The notes beneath the pieces are model-generated. The model saw nothing but the letters and a program-made list of their open reading frames with translations, searched no databases and was not told the DNA's origin. A stretch of 64,000 nt of DNA, taken from assembly GCA_037179385.1 (NCBI GenBank), contig CM074195.1:6680938-6744937 (forward strand). The letters run 5' to 3'. Of this stretch, positions 11,160-21,929 are shown piece after piece; position 1 is the stretch's first letter; every line of letters begins with the position of its first letter. The position numbers were made by a program, and so were the translations under genes. Origin of the DNA: Holothuria scabra. Lineage: Eukaryota; Echinodermata; Holothuroidea; Aspidochirotida; Holothuriidae.

Positions 11160-12548
11160 ATGCACCTCGTCCCGCTTTACAGGCAGATGGTCAAACAAAA
11201 GAAACCAACTAAAGCGACGTACCAGGTTTGGTCGGAAGAAGTCAAAGATGAATTACGCGCCTGTTTTGAAAGCACAGACTGGAGTGTGTTTCACGATGAT
11301 GACATCAGTAAGAAGGTTACAGCTGTCAATGAATATATTCGCTTTTGTGCTGAATCCATTGTACCAACTACTCGGAGGGTATTCTCTAACAACAAGTCAT
11401 GGGTATCAAAGGATTTAAAGATGTTGATTAAACAAAAACACTTGGCCTACCATAACAAGGATTACGCAACAGTAAAAACCTGTCAAAGGCAAATTAAAAA
11501 GGAAATCAAACGGTGCAAATATCAATATGGGAAGAAACTTGAAGGTAAATTTCAGTGCAACAACAGTAGAGCAGCGTGGAATGTGATGTCCACTATCACC
11601 GGTCATAAACTGAAAAAATACGATACTACAGATGCTACTATGGAATTTGTTAATGATCTTAACCAATTTTATTCTAGATTTGATGTGATCGACTTTTATG
11701 ATGAACAGCTTTCTCTGCATGAAATGTTAAAGGAAAAGTGCAATGATAATAATAGGGTTACTTTTTCAGTAGATGAAGTCCGAACGCTTTTTGTGGGGAT
11801 TAATGTTCATAAAGCCAGCGGACCAGATTGTATAAGTAATAAAATTGTTAAGTTATGCTCTAATCAGTTAGCTCCCATCTTTACCGAAATATTTCAGGAC
11901 TCAATTGATTCGGGTGATATCCCTCTTATTTGGAAAACGTCTGCAATAACTCCAGTGCCAAAATCAAGTAATGTCACTACTTTGAATGATTATCAGCCAG
12001 TGGCACTTACTTCTACGGTAATGAAATGTTTTGAAAAACTTATTTGCAAGGTTTTGTTATCTGAGAGAGGTGTTGAGTTAGATCCCATGCAATTTGCTTA
12101 TAGAGCCAAAAGAAGTGTTGATGATGGAGTCCTTTTATTTCCACATAATATTCTTGAACATCTGGAAAAGCCAAATTCTTTTGTTCGGGCCACATTTGTT
12201 GACTTTACAAGTGCCTTTAATTCCATTCAACCACACTTATTAGTAAACAAACTTTTGGGTATGGATGTTAATTCTGGGTTACTATTATGGATTCTGAATT
12301 ATTTAAGAGACAGGCCACAGTTTGTTAAGATGAATGGTCTATGCTCTGATGTTCGTTCTATAAGTACAGGTGCTCCACAGGGATGCTGTTTGTCCCCTAT
12401 TCCTTTCTGTTTATATACCAATGACTGTAGGAGTAAACAGAATGTCTGTTCAATAATTAAATATGCTGATGATACCGTTGTAACAAGATACTTACAAAAT
12501 AATAATAGTGTTCCTTACGAAGATGAAGTTAATGATTTTGTTACTTAG
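11160..12548 (+). pseudogene. LINE reverse transcriptase, 462-codon open fragment
   Basis: Reverse transcriptase motifs are present in order: KASGPDCISNKIVK (about residue 220), FVDFTSAFNSIQPH (about 345), GAPQGCCLSP (about 403) and the catalytic YADDTVV (about 434). The frame then meets a TAG and continues as CNQNYLQLNVKKTKEMVFDF before array element copy 3 interrupts it. The coding continuation after the insertion is at 14584. The first Met is internal to the original ORF. The protein would have copied LINE RNA; this copy cannot. Confidence 0.9.
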
Positions 12549-12624
12549 TGCAACCAAAACTATCTGCAATTAAATGTCAAAAAAACTAAGGAAATGGTAT
12601 TTGATTTTAACCAGAAAGCCAAAA

Positions 12625-14582
12625 GGCTTAGTGATTCCTTGCTGCTGAAATGTAAGGCCTTTTTTCACATTAACATTGCTTTGCAATGTTTTTCAATTAA
12701 CAGGGCTTCATAATGTGCCCACAAAGTAAACATGCCAGGCATCCAATCTTCCTACATTGAGATCCCCCTTGCCCGTCGTGAACCCAAATGACATTTGACC
12801 TCCACCAAAAACTTCTGGGACCATGTATTCACTATGTGCCATCTACATGACAAGTTACAGGACCCTACAAGTGACCTTTCTTGAAAGACTGTGCAGGAAA
12901 GCTTAACAGGCTTTGAACATGCTGACTCCAAATGAACTTTGACCTTTGGGAAAATCAATAGGGATCATCTACTAAATATGACCAATCCACACACTAAATA
13001 TGAGCAGTCACATGTACCGTTCTTGAGATACCTGACCTTTGACCTCCACCAAAAACAATAGGGAACATCTACTCAATATGGCCAACACACTCGCCAAATA
13101 TGAGCACAGTCACATGTACCGTTCTTGAGATATCGTGTTTACGAAGTTTTGACCTTTTGACCTCTCGTGACCCCAAATGACCTTTCACCTCCACCAAAAA
13201 CAATAGAGATCATCTACTCAATATGGCCAATGCACACACCAAATATGAGATTAGTCACATTTACTCTTCTTGAGAATCCGTGTTTTCAAGCAATATCTAA
13301 GGAATTTACCTATTGACCTCTCATGACCCCAAATGACCTTTGACCTCCACGAAAATCGATAGGGATCATCTACTCAATATGACCAACCCACACACCTAAT
13401 ATGAGCATAGTCACATGTACCGTTCTTGAGATATCATGTTTAGGAAGTTTTGACCTTTTGACCTCTGGTGACCCCAAATGACCTTTGATCTCCACGAAAA
13501 TCGATAGGGATCATCTACTCAATATGGACAATGCACAAACCACATATGAGATTAGTCACACTTACCCTTCTTGAGATACCGTGTTTACAAGCAATTTCTA
13601 AGGAATTTACCTATTGACCTCTCATGACCCCAAATGACCTTTGACCTCCACGAAAATCGATAGGGATCATCTACTCAATATGACCAATCCACACACCACA
13701 TATGAGCATAGTCACATGTACCGTTCTTGAGATATCTTGTTTACAAGGTTTTGACCTTTTGACCTCTCATGACCCCAAATGACCTTTGATCTCCACGAAA
13801 ATCGATAGGGATCATCTACTCAATATGGCCAATGCACACACCTAATATGAGATTAGTCACACTTACCCTTCTTGAGATACCGTGTTTACAAGCAATTTCT
13901 AAGGAATCTACCTATTGACCTCTCATGACCCCAAATGACCTTTGACCTCCACGAAAATCGATAGGGATCATCTACTCAATATGACCAACCCACACATTTA
14001 ATATGAGCATAGTCACATGTACCGTTCTTGAGATATCGTGTTTACGAAGTTTTGACCTTTTGACCTCTCATGACCCCAAATGACCTTTGATCTCCACCAA
14101 AAACAATAGAGATCATCTACTCAATATGGCCAATGCACACACCAAATATGAGATTAGTCACACTTACCCTTCTTGAGATACCGTGTTTACAAGCAATATC
14201 TAAGGAATTTACCTATTGACCTCTCGTGATCCCAAATGACCTTTGACCTCCACGAAAATCGATAGGGATCATCTACTCAATATGACCAATCCACACACCA
14301 CATATGAGCATAGTCACATGTACAGTTCTTGAGATATCTTGTTTACAAGGTTTTGACCTTTTGACCTCTCATGACCCCAAATGACCTTTGATCCCCACCA
14401 AAAACAATAGTAATCATCTACTCAATATGACCAACCTACACACCAACAATGAGGTTAGTCACACTTACCCTTCTTGAGATATCGTGTTTACAAGCCAAAG
14501 CGTCACATACACACACACACACATACACATACACACGACATCACCATCGCATAGATTCCTTGCCTGCCTTTGGCAAGGAATC
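12625..14582 (+). mobile_element. Array element copy 3, nested in the LINE
   Basis: The left part has GGCTTAGTGATTCCTTGC and about 300 bp of unique sequence. The tandem units start at 13168, 13324, 13469, 13625, 13770, 13926, 14071, 14227 and 14372, strictly alternating 156 and 145 bp. The right end has AAAGCGTCACA, (CA)n, GCATAG and a perfect 11-bp stem GATTCCTTGCC (14554-14564) / GGCAAGGAATC (14572-14582), then CAAAAA. The left TGATTCCTTGC and the right GCAAGGAATCA are also inverse complements, so the ends could be read as terminal inverted repeats. It interrupts the LINE reading frame. No coding capacity is seen. Confidence 0.85.
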
Positions 14583-14583
14583 A

Positions 14584-15137
14584 AAAAGCAACCATGTGAT
14601 TTTGCTCCAATCAGGGTAAACGATGAGGTGGTTGAGTTGGTCGGTCACTACAAATATTTAGGAACTATTATCGATTGTAAGCTTACTTTCAAAGATCAGA
14701 CTGAGGCAATGAGCTCAAAAGCTAACCAAAGATTATACTTCTTAAGGAAACTGAAATATTTTCAAGTTGATAAAACTATTCTTAGACTTTTTTATCAGTC
14801 AGTAATACAAAGTGTGCTAACTTTCAGCATCATTGGTATCTATGGACTGCTAAGTACAGGTAAAGAATCTTCAGGAAAATTGGAAAAGGTCGTTAAGGCT
14901 GCAAGCCATGTAATTGGCCATGAAATATGTTTTAAAACAGTCTATGAACTTTATAGTAATATGGTACAACAGAAAACAGCCAAAATATTAAAAGATACTA
15001 CTCATCCTCTCTTCCCAAATTATGTTTTCCTTCGCTCAGACAACAGGCTACGTATGCCCAGTTCTAAAAATAACAGGTACCGATTTTCCTTTATACCTAA
15101 CTCTCTTTCCCTTTTTAACTCGAAAGTTGTTCGGTAA
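14584..15137 (+). pseudogene. LINE RT C-terminal region after the insertion
   Basis: The frame resumes as KKQPCDFAPIRVNDEVVELV, then GHYKYLGTIIDCKLTFKDQT, RLYFLRKLKYFQVD and LFYQSVIQSVLTFSIIGIYG. This is the usual region after the YADD motif in LINEs of the CR1/L2/Rex group. It ends at a TAA before the 3' UTR. Open frame upstream of 14584 through the (CA)n tract belongs to the inserted element, not to the LINE. Confidence 0.85.
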
Positions 15138-15354
15138 TTGTTGGTGGTTTTATACTTTTTACGGTATATTTTCAACGTTTTATTCTGTTTTGACCTTGTG
15201 ATTGTATGTTTTTTTTTGTATGTATCTGTTTTTTGTACTGTAGCGTTTTTATTTTTTTATATTTGTTTTGCTGCAGGACAACAAATTTCCACCTGATCAT
15301 TGACGAATAAATCTATCTTGTCTATCTTATCTTATCTTATCTTTCAGATACTCC

Positions 15355-16600
15355 TAAGCTTATTTCCTTGGCTTGGTAATTAGCATAATTTCATCCTTTC
15401 TGAAACAAATAATAAATAATGATGTCCTACTGTAACTCATACATAATAAGCAGTTTGTGTGCTGTATTCCATCGAGTCAATCACATACTGTATATGCTAC
15501 AAATGGTTAATACAATGACATGCACAGTACAGTAGAACACTACTGTATGTAGATCGAGCTAGCTGTTAGCCAGATCAACTCCAGACTCGATACACACAAG
15601 AGTGTGGTACTCCAATAGCACTACTAGCCTGCAGGTAGTACCATGTAGGCTAAGCTGATGTGCCTGTGCAATCAAGTGTGTACTAGGAAGGTACTACACT
15701 TGGTACTTATATAAAACAGCATAGGTCGGGTCATTCTAAATGTTACCTCTACTGCAGGGTTGCAGCTAGCCAAATCTGAGTGCGAATAATAATCTTGGGA
15801 AAGCACCTCACACCACCTTATGTCATCTACCTCATTTTCAGCCATCAATTTTTCATTTTTTCCTCTTTTACTTTAGGGAGCAAATTAGGGGCTAGTTTTA
15901 GGTCTCGTTAGGCAGATTTGTGATGGGCGGGAAGACGTGTGTTTGCCTGGAGTGCTGGGTGGGAATATCCAGTGCTATGGGTATGGCCGCCCAGTGCCAC
16001 CCACCACAGCTACATCCCTGCTACTATGCATTCTCCAACTCCAGCGCACACTGTTTTCATTATTTTACTAGAGATCTCAGTGCTTTAGCAATCATTTTCC
16101 AATATCTTTACTGGACAAAGGGTAAGCCCATATTTACAACAAAAATCCGTACAAAATACAGAAAACTGTAGCCTACTGGTAGGCATCTCTGTATAAGGTT
16201 TTGTTAACACCATTTCACTCTATGCCTAACATGGTAGAAGGCAACTCAAATCAAGCCCTATCCCACTAAAACGTTTGCAATTGCTACTGTATTTACTGTA
16301 TTTAAGGAACCTTCATTCGTTAAGTTCATACACCTTAATTAGTATACTATTAACTTCATTTAGCAATATTTCATATCCAAATTATATGAAACATTTATTT
16401 TTACCATATATATTTCTACTTCTTCCCGGTTGACTATACAGGTTGAAAAATTAGGGAAAATGAACATATATTTCAGCATAAATTTGATAGCAGAAAGATT
16501 CCTACCTTTTATTACCAGTTTTTAAGAGTCCTGGGAATTGGCTACTTTTACACTTATAACAACACCAGAGCAGAAATGTGTTTGCTGAAGACATGAAAAG
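15355..16600. other. Gene A intron 3, right part
   Basis: AT-rich intron with short GTACTGTA-like words. No exon or complete element is recognised; the plus-strand open frame near 15920-16171 has no domain and crosses low-complexity sequence. Confidence 0.4.
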
Positions 16601-16607
16601 AACTTAC

Positions 16608-16707
16608 CCCAAAGCCTTCCTTACATGGTGTGCAGGGTTTGCATATGGGGCATCTATGATTGATGGAATCCTGATATTGGTTCACGGGGCAAACTAGACA
16701 TGCTTGT
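16608..16707 (-). CDS. Gene A exon 3 (TNFR cysteine-rich core)
   Basis: The acceptor is gtttcag and the donor TTTGGG|gtaagt; the exon is 100 bp, enters in phase 2 and leaves in phase 0. With the two bases carried from exon 2 it reads V-QACLVCPVNQYQDSINHR, then CPICKPCTPCKEGFG. Six cysteines with the C-x2-C-P-x3-Y...C-x2-C-x2-C-x2-C pattern are those of a TNFR-type cysteine-rich domain, which binds TNF-family ligands outside the cell. The gene B exon at 58439-58538 has identical length, phase and cysteine positions. Confidence 0.9.
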
Positions 16708-17513
16708 CTGAAACATAACAAAAAGATCCCACACTGTTGGAATTTACTGACATTCAAACTCTTTCCTGCTTCTTCAAGATTAAAATGAAATGGAATTAGT
16801 ACCAAAAAATAAAGAATTTCAAACAAAATGGACTTTATTTTTTACCCAGCATGAAGACATATACTTAACTTGACCTGAATCCCAAATGTTGAAAGTATGC
16901 AGGTTTCAAATATCAAGACCATAAGGCAATTTTTCCAAATCAATCACCCCAAATTCAAAGCTCTTCAAGACTGTGATATAATCAGATTTTACCCATTTAC
17001 TATCTGTGTTGTATAACCCGCCTTTCAAAAAAACCCTCCAAAGAATCCTTCCTTGCACTAAAAGATAAGCCATCCTTTAAAGGCCAAATCTTCTCATCTC
17101 CCCCCCACCCCCTTTCAACAAATGTCTGAAACTTATCATCAAACTCATCATCATCAGGTGGTGTATGCAATTGGCCTCAAATCAAAACACTGTCAGTACA
17201 GTACATGCTGTGTTATGTACGTACAGTAAGCTACAGTAATCTGAACAATTGAGAATTTCTGTAGAATACTGCATAACAAACATTGAGCACTGTAGATTGT
17301 GATGAGAATTGACACTTAAGAATGGAACTTTAAAAAAAAAATAACATTCTGAAGAGTAATAAAACACAAAACATAAATAGAAAAGGGTATTTCATTTCCC
17401 TTGATCTATCCCCAAGCTGCAATAGAACTTGAAGTTGGGTGCTGCTAGGACTACAGCACTATACTTTATGTGCACTCAATTTGTAGGAATCTATGCATGT
17501 ACACGTAACTTAC

Positions 17514-17596
17514 ACAGTTTCATTCCAAAACTGTCCTCGCCCACAAGAATTGGCCCCATCAGGACCATTTTCACACTCAGGCTGACTGCCACTGGC
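17514..17596 (-). CDS. Gene A exon 2 (TNFR cysteine-rich region, N-terminal part)
   Basis: The acceptor is tttgcag and the donor ACTGT|gtaagt; the exon is 83 bp, in phase 0 and out phase 2. It reads ASGSQPECENGPDGANSCG then RGQFWNET. The C-G-x-G-Q-F-W-N motif is the usual start of a TNFR repeat. The first residues after the leader in exon 1 are encoded here, so signal cleavage probably falls at or near this junction. The gene B copy (63235-63314) is one codon shorter. Confidence 0.9.
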
Positions 17597-17625
17597 CTGC
17601 AAACATAAACACACAAGAAAAGAGT

Positions 17626-17745
17626 TATAGTTAGATGGAGTTTTAGAGCCCAGTTCCTAACCAATTGGTTCATGTCAGCCAGCCACTGCCTTTCTTCCAG
17701 TTGTGGCTCACTGGCTAGTTGTGTTCCCATCTCCATTGCTTATGT
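17626..17745 (-). repeat. SINE fragment (tail half)
   Basis: GTTAGATGGAGTTTTAGAG, CCAGTTCCTAACCAATTGG and TTCCAGTTGTGGCTCACTGG match the fuller tRNA-derived SINE at 58095-58345. The tRNA-like head is missing. Confidence 0.65.
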
Positions 17746-17749
17746 GCAA

Positions 17750-19400
17750 GAAGAAAATTCTTTAGAAAAGGAATTATTGCAGATTGTACTGCCCATACTA
17801 CCCGGTTAACTACATGACTCTCCGCTAATTAGGGCAACATTCTAGATTGGTATAAAGTTTAGATGAGATTTTGGTGCTTACAGTAGTTTCTATGGATTAA
17901 CTTGGTTAAAGGCCTATTAAATCCTCTCACCCCAATCAGCTTCAGTACTGCTAAGCTTCTTACCTGTACTTTCACCCCTCCTACAACTAGGGTTGGGTGG
18001 TATACCAGTGTTCATACAAATACCGGTACCGGTGGCACACATGATTAAAATACGAAAGACATTTGGTGAGTTATAGTACTAATACACGGATTTCGCGCAC
18101 TGTCAAATTTCGCACACACGTAAAAATTCTTCCCTTCCACTGTAGCAAAGCACCATGCCCAAGCTGTGAAATAATCTCTCAGTCCAAAAACACTGTTTAT
18201 GTCTACACTGAAGCCAAAACAGGTTGTGGTTCATTTTAATCTTACAATGTAACTGGAATTAAAGTTGCACTTAATCCCCACTGTAGACAACGGTTGATCC
18301 TTGAATTAAAGTCAGTGGAAATCTCACCTTTTGTTCCATTTATCCTGGCTGTTGTTAGCAGGAGCATGCCAGCTTACTGAGTGGATGATTACCAGTATCC
18401 ATAGTATATTGGAATAATAATATATTTTGCACTATAAACCCTTTGGTTGCTTGCAAGCGATCTCAACCTTATGTGTGAAATTTGGCAAATTTTCAACTAA
18501 CAACAACAGTTGCTTCAGTCAACAAGATTTCACAAATTTAAAGCAAATTTTTCAAGATATCTGATTGAAATTCAACCCATTCAAGTTAGTACTGTACATT
18601 ACAGATTCAGCACATGTAGCTGAAGAGATATTTCATTGTCAGTTCTAGCTAGAATATTTCCAATTTTTAAAGTTGCATGTGCAAAATTCAACCCATCCAC
18701 ACTACTGCAGAATGTTCATGTAAGGCATTGTGGTACTGTAAATAAAGTCAAAGCAGAGGTTTGTGCACAGTGATTAATTTAATCATACACCCAGTTGCAT
18801 TGATGTACAGTATCAAACAGGTGCCTGGCCATGAGCTGTTTTGGCTCCTTCATGCCCCACTTTCCTACATCAGTCAAGAACAGGAACTGTCCACAATACC
18901 ATTCCTCTGTACCTTGCAGTCACCGGTTCCAATATTTTGGAGTCCTGCCTAACCCTACCCTTAACTATCTTTAACTCATCTTCATCCAGATACAATATCA
19001 GTTTCAATGCTACACAACAGGCATGAATTCAGTTCCTAATTCAGGCAAAATTAAGCCCACCGTGCAAACGTTGTTCCTATTTCATGGACTGATACAGAAT
19101 GTTTGAAAAGTTTACTTGCAAACTTCTAGTAGCCCTTGACCTGCCAGTGCAAACTCATGCATGCTGTTCATGCTCACTTAATTTGCATCTCTTAATTTAA
19201 TGTGACACTCCTCATCAGTTGGGGGATTGAGTATGTGGTTGACGTCAACCCACCATCAAAATGCTGAACATGCATGTGACTGTTTTACACAATACAAAGA
19301 TAATTCAATCAGAATTTTCAAAAAGAATTTAAGTAGTCCTGTGGTTTCCCTTTAGGGGAAACAAATGTGACAACATGTTTTGTAACCATGTACAGTATAG
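17750..19400. other. Gene A intron 1
   Basis: Mostly AT-rich intron. Near 17990-18040 a GGGTTGGGTGGTATACC / ACCGGTACCGG stretch resembles a transposon end but has no partner. No exon is recognised. Confidence 0.45.
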
Positions 19401-19409
19401 TATACTTAC

Positions 19410-19460
19410 AACAAAAGGTCCAGCGCATAAGCAGAGAATTATCAGAAAAACAGCTTTCAT
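19410..19460 (-). CDS. Gene A exon 1 (start codon and signal peptide)
   Basis: The ATG at 19460 opens MKAVFLIILCLCAGPFV, a basic residue followed by a hydrophobic core, and a donor GTT|gtaagt follows in phase 0. The start is chosen because gene B has an exon of the same 51-bp length and phase with a matching leader (LIILCL shared). The sequence just before the ATG is cctttcag-at, an acceptor-like signal also present in gene B (ccttcag-ca), so a 5' untranslated exon probably lies further upstream. It directs the product to the secretory pathway. Confidence 0.85.
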
Positions 19461-19464
19461 ATCT

Positions 19465-20280
19465 GAAAGGAAAGACAAGAAAGAAACTCAGTACATTCAC
19501 ATAAACAGTAGAACAAACGATTTGCTCCTTAAACACCCTCTATCCCAGTACAGTAGTATCACTTTTTTGTCCCTGTGATAAACTTTGCTTTGATATCTTC
19601 TCAATTCAAAATGATGTTTTACATTTATCATCCAGTTCAATGACCATAAACTATCAAGTAAAGTGTCAAAAAACTGATCCATAGGCAAACTGTTAAACCA
19701 GGGAAATGTCAAATTTATAGGCCTACATTAGAGAATTCTGCCCCTTGAAAAGTGGACGTTATAACCTAGCCGATGTCATCACTTGGCCGATTTCTGAACA
19801 AAAGAGACTAGCTGCAAACAAAAATAGGGGCTCACTGGACCATGTAATCACTAACAATGAGGCTTTTTGTCAGTTGCTCAACAAGCAAGGATTTCAAGGA
19901 CGTGGTAGGCTGGTCCATGCAGTTTCAAGGGAACTAAATCTGTAATGTATAGGTTTTCACCTTTCAGTAAAACTACTGTATATTTGAATCTGATACAGCT
20001 AAACATGACTGGCACATGCTCAGTACGGTACAGTAATAAGCCAAGTACTGCACAACTTCAGAGTGCTCAGATGTGACAAAAAGTGATTGTCCTCCTGTTG
20101 AATAGCTCTGTGCACGCTCAATAATATGACCACTTGGCTCAAATTTAGAATCAATGGCCAGAGTTAGTCATACTGTACATGGATATGTATGCATAGAGAT
20201 AGAGGTAAGGGATATAATAAATATATGCTATGCATACATACATACATACGCATGCATCATACGTATTCTGTAGGAAGTTA
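19465..20280. other. 5' flank of gene A
   Basis: This stretch should hold the upstream untranslated exon and promoter of gene A if transcription starts close by. I cannot identify either. A CATACATACATACATA microsatellite is at about 20237. The open frames here have no domain. Confidence 0.35.
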
Positions 20281-20284
20281 GGGC

Positions 20285-21655
20285 ATAGGTAATAATAATA
20301 ATACTAATATGGTTCTTATAAAGCACCTTACACAAAGAGTCTCAAAGCGCTGAAGACTGCCCAACAGGGAGTCAATATGACATAGTAAACAAGTGAGTTT
20401 TCAAATTAGTTTTAAATTGTCCTATAGAAGAAGAGTTCTTAACAAAAGATGGAAGATCATTCCACAATTTGGCAGAAATAATAGCAAAAGCTCGATCACC
20501 GTAAGGGTGGGTAACAGATGATTGTACATTTAAAAGAGATTGAGAACTGGAAGGAAGGTCACGTAAAGGCTTGCAGTTGGATATGAGTTCCTATAGATAA
20601 TAAGGAGCAAAACCATGTATGCACTTGTAGGTTAGTAGAAGGACTTTATACTGGATGCGCTGCTGAACAGGAAGCCAATGAAGACCAGTAAGGACAGGGG
20701 TAATGTGATCACTAGATTTTGTTAAAGAAATTAACCAAGCAGCTGAGTTCTGAATACGCTGGAGTTTTGAAATTTGACGTCTGGGTAAACCAGAGAAGAG
20801 GCTATTTCCATAGTCAAGGCGGCAAGTAACAAATGCATGGACCAGCTTTTCCGTAGTGTGGGTGTCCAAGAAATTACGTATTTTACCAATTTTATGTTGG
20901 GATAGGCCAAGATCATCTTGGAAAACAACACCTAGATTTTTTGCTTTTCTGGCTGGCCTAATCAAAGAGTCTCCGATGGAAATATAATCCACAGATACTG
21001 CATGGCGAAACCATGAAACAAGATGTAATGCTTTGGTTTTGTCAGGATTGAGTTTTAAACGGTTGAGGGATGACCAGGAAGGGATGTCCTTGATGCAAGT
21101 CTCAAGTTTTGATAACATCTCATGGCAGTTATTTTTATCAAAAATTGCATATAACTGAGTGTCGTCTGCATAAATCATTTTAGAAAAACCGTACAAGTCA
21201 ATAAAGTCTTCAAGTGGAGCTGTGTATAAGGTGAAAGCAAGAGGGCCTATTACAGATCCTTGAGGGACTCCCTCTTCAGGTATATGAGCTTCAGATAAAT
21301 GACCTTTGATGTTGATATATTGAGAACGATTAGAAAAATATGATTTAAACCAACGGAGTGCGGTATCACAAAATCCAAATCTGTCAGAAAGACGTTGTAA
21401 AAGTATAGTGTGGCTGATTGTGTCAAAAGCAGCAGAGTAGTCCAATAAGACAACAGATTCCTTTCCTTTATCAGCTGAGAGCAGTAAGTCATTGTTAACC
21501 CGAAGATCAAAGAGCAGTTTCTGTAGAGTGATGATTACGGTAAGCAGACTGACATTTGCTGTTTAGGTTATTAAGGACTAGGTAATCTTGGATCTGCGCC
21601 ACAGCTGCACACTCAATTGTCTTAGCAAGAAATTTTAGGAATTTAGGTATGTGTA
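20285..21655 (-). mobile_element. 5'-truncated non-LTR retrotransposon (CR1/Jockey-like)
   Basis: On the minus strand the copy starts inside the RT domain at about 21655, runs through the RT C-terminus, and ends in a 3' UTR with GCGCTTTGAGACTC, GGTGCTTTATAAG and an (ATT)n tail at 20285-20310. That 3' signature is common to CR1/L2-like invertebrate LINEs. It is a different family from the 10.3-kb LINE (different tail and RT sequence). Confidence 0.85.
20350..21620 (-). pseudogene. LINE reverse transcriptase fragment
   Basis: The longest open part is 21445-20591 (284 codons): LDYSAAFDTISHTILLQRL at the start, GVPQGSVIGP at about 59, the catalytic YADDTQLY at 92, and HWLPVQQRIQYKVLLLTYK near the end. 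Upstream, IECAAVAQIQDYLVLNNLNS and SAYRNHHSTETAL are in another frame (frameshift near 21510). After a TAG near 20591 the frame continues as HPYGDRAFAIISAKLWNDLP to about 20390. It is non-functional. Confidence 0.9.
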
Positions 21656-21667
21656 TATGTGCCCTAG

Positions 21668-21925
21668 AATAGGTTAGGTTAGGTTTTAATGGAGTTTTAT
21701 GGCCCAGTTTCTAACCTACTGGCTCAAGTCAAGCCGGCGATGGCTTTTTTTCCAGTTGTGGCTCACTGGTTTGTTTTTTGGTTACTCCACTGCTTAAACT
21801 GAGCACCAAGCACAATGGCAGTATAGGTTCTGTTTTCAAAGTCTCCGATATGACCTGGTCAGATTTGAAGTCCAAACCTCCTGACTGCAAGTCTGATGCT
21901 CTAACCACTTGACCATCCATACAGT
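21668..21925 (-). repeat. tRNA-derived SINE, near full length
   Basis: Read on the minus strand, the head is GGTCAAGTGGTTAGAGCATC (an A-box-like start), followed by CTTGCAGTCAGGAGG and a B-box-like GGACTTCAAATC. The body contains CCAGTGAGCCACAACTGG and the end CTCCATTAAAACCT. Other copies are at 17.6, 39.7, 40.7, 53.9 and 58.2 kb, all in this orientation. The head resembles a tRNA but has drifted too far to call a tRNA gene. Confidence 0.8.
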
Positions 21926-21929
21926 ACGA

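Larger units (their letters stand above)
10300..15350 (+). mobile_element. Degenerate non-LTR retrotransposon (APE endonuclease plus RT; CR1/L2/Rex-like group)
   Basis: In order it holds an apurinic-type endonuclease region (about 10500-11150), a reverse transcriptase (11160-12548), array element copy 3 inserted at about 12625-14582, the RT C-terminal region (14584-15137), and a 3' UTR ending with an AATAAA-like signal and a (TATCT)n tail at about 15325-15350. The tail and domain order fit CR1/L2/Rex-type LINEs. The 5' boundary is uncertain. Stops, frameshifts and the insertion make it inactive. It lies in gene A intron 3, sense strand opposite to the gene. Confidence 0.85.
3519..19460 (-). 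other. Gene A: partial TNF-receptor-like gene (exons 1 to 5)
   Basis: This is the gene model joining exons at 19460-19410, 17596-17514, 16707-16608, 4986-4929 and, less surely, 3560-3519. Intron phases are 0, 2, 0 and 1. The predicted product starts with a 17-residue hydrophobic leader and continues into a secreted region with ten cysteines in TNFR spacing. Intron 3 is about 11.6 kb because of three mobile-element insertions that its gene B counterpart lacks. The TNF receptor family binds TNF-type trimeric ligands at the cell surface. Whether this gene encodes a signalling receptor, a decoy or a secreted protein cannot be told, because the 3' part is outside the window or unrecognised. Confidence 0.75.

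Noticed and set aside
13168..14500. CRISPR-like array
   Set aside because: The repeats are head-to-tail units with no unique spacers, and the DNA is clearly eukaryotic.
17990..18050. GGTATACC/ACCGGTACCGG stretch as a transposon terminus
   Set aside because: No partner end could be located in the window.
21729..21920. Possible tRNA gene (GGTCAAGTGGTTAGAGC)
   Set aside because: It cannot form a full cloverleaf and continues into the shared SINE body found at several other loci.
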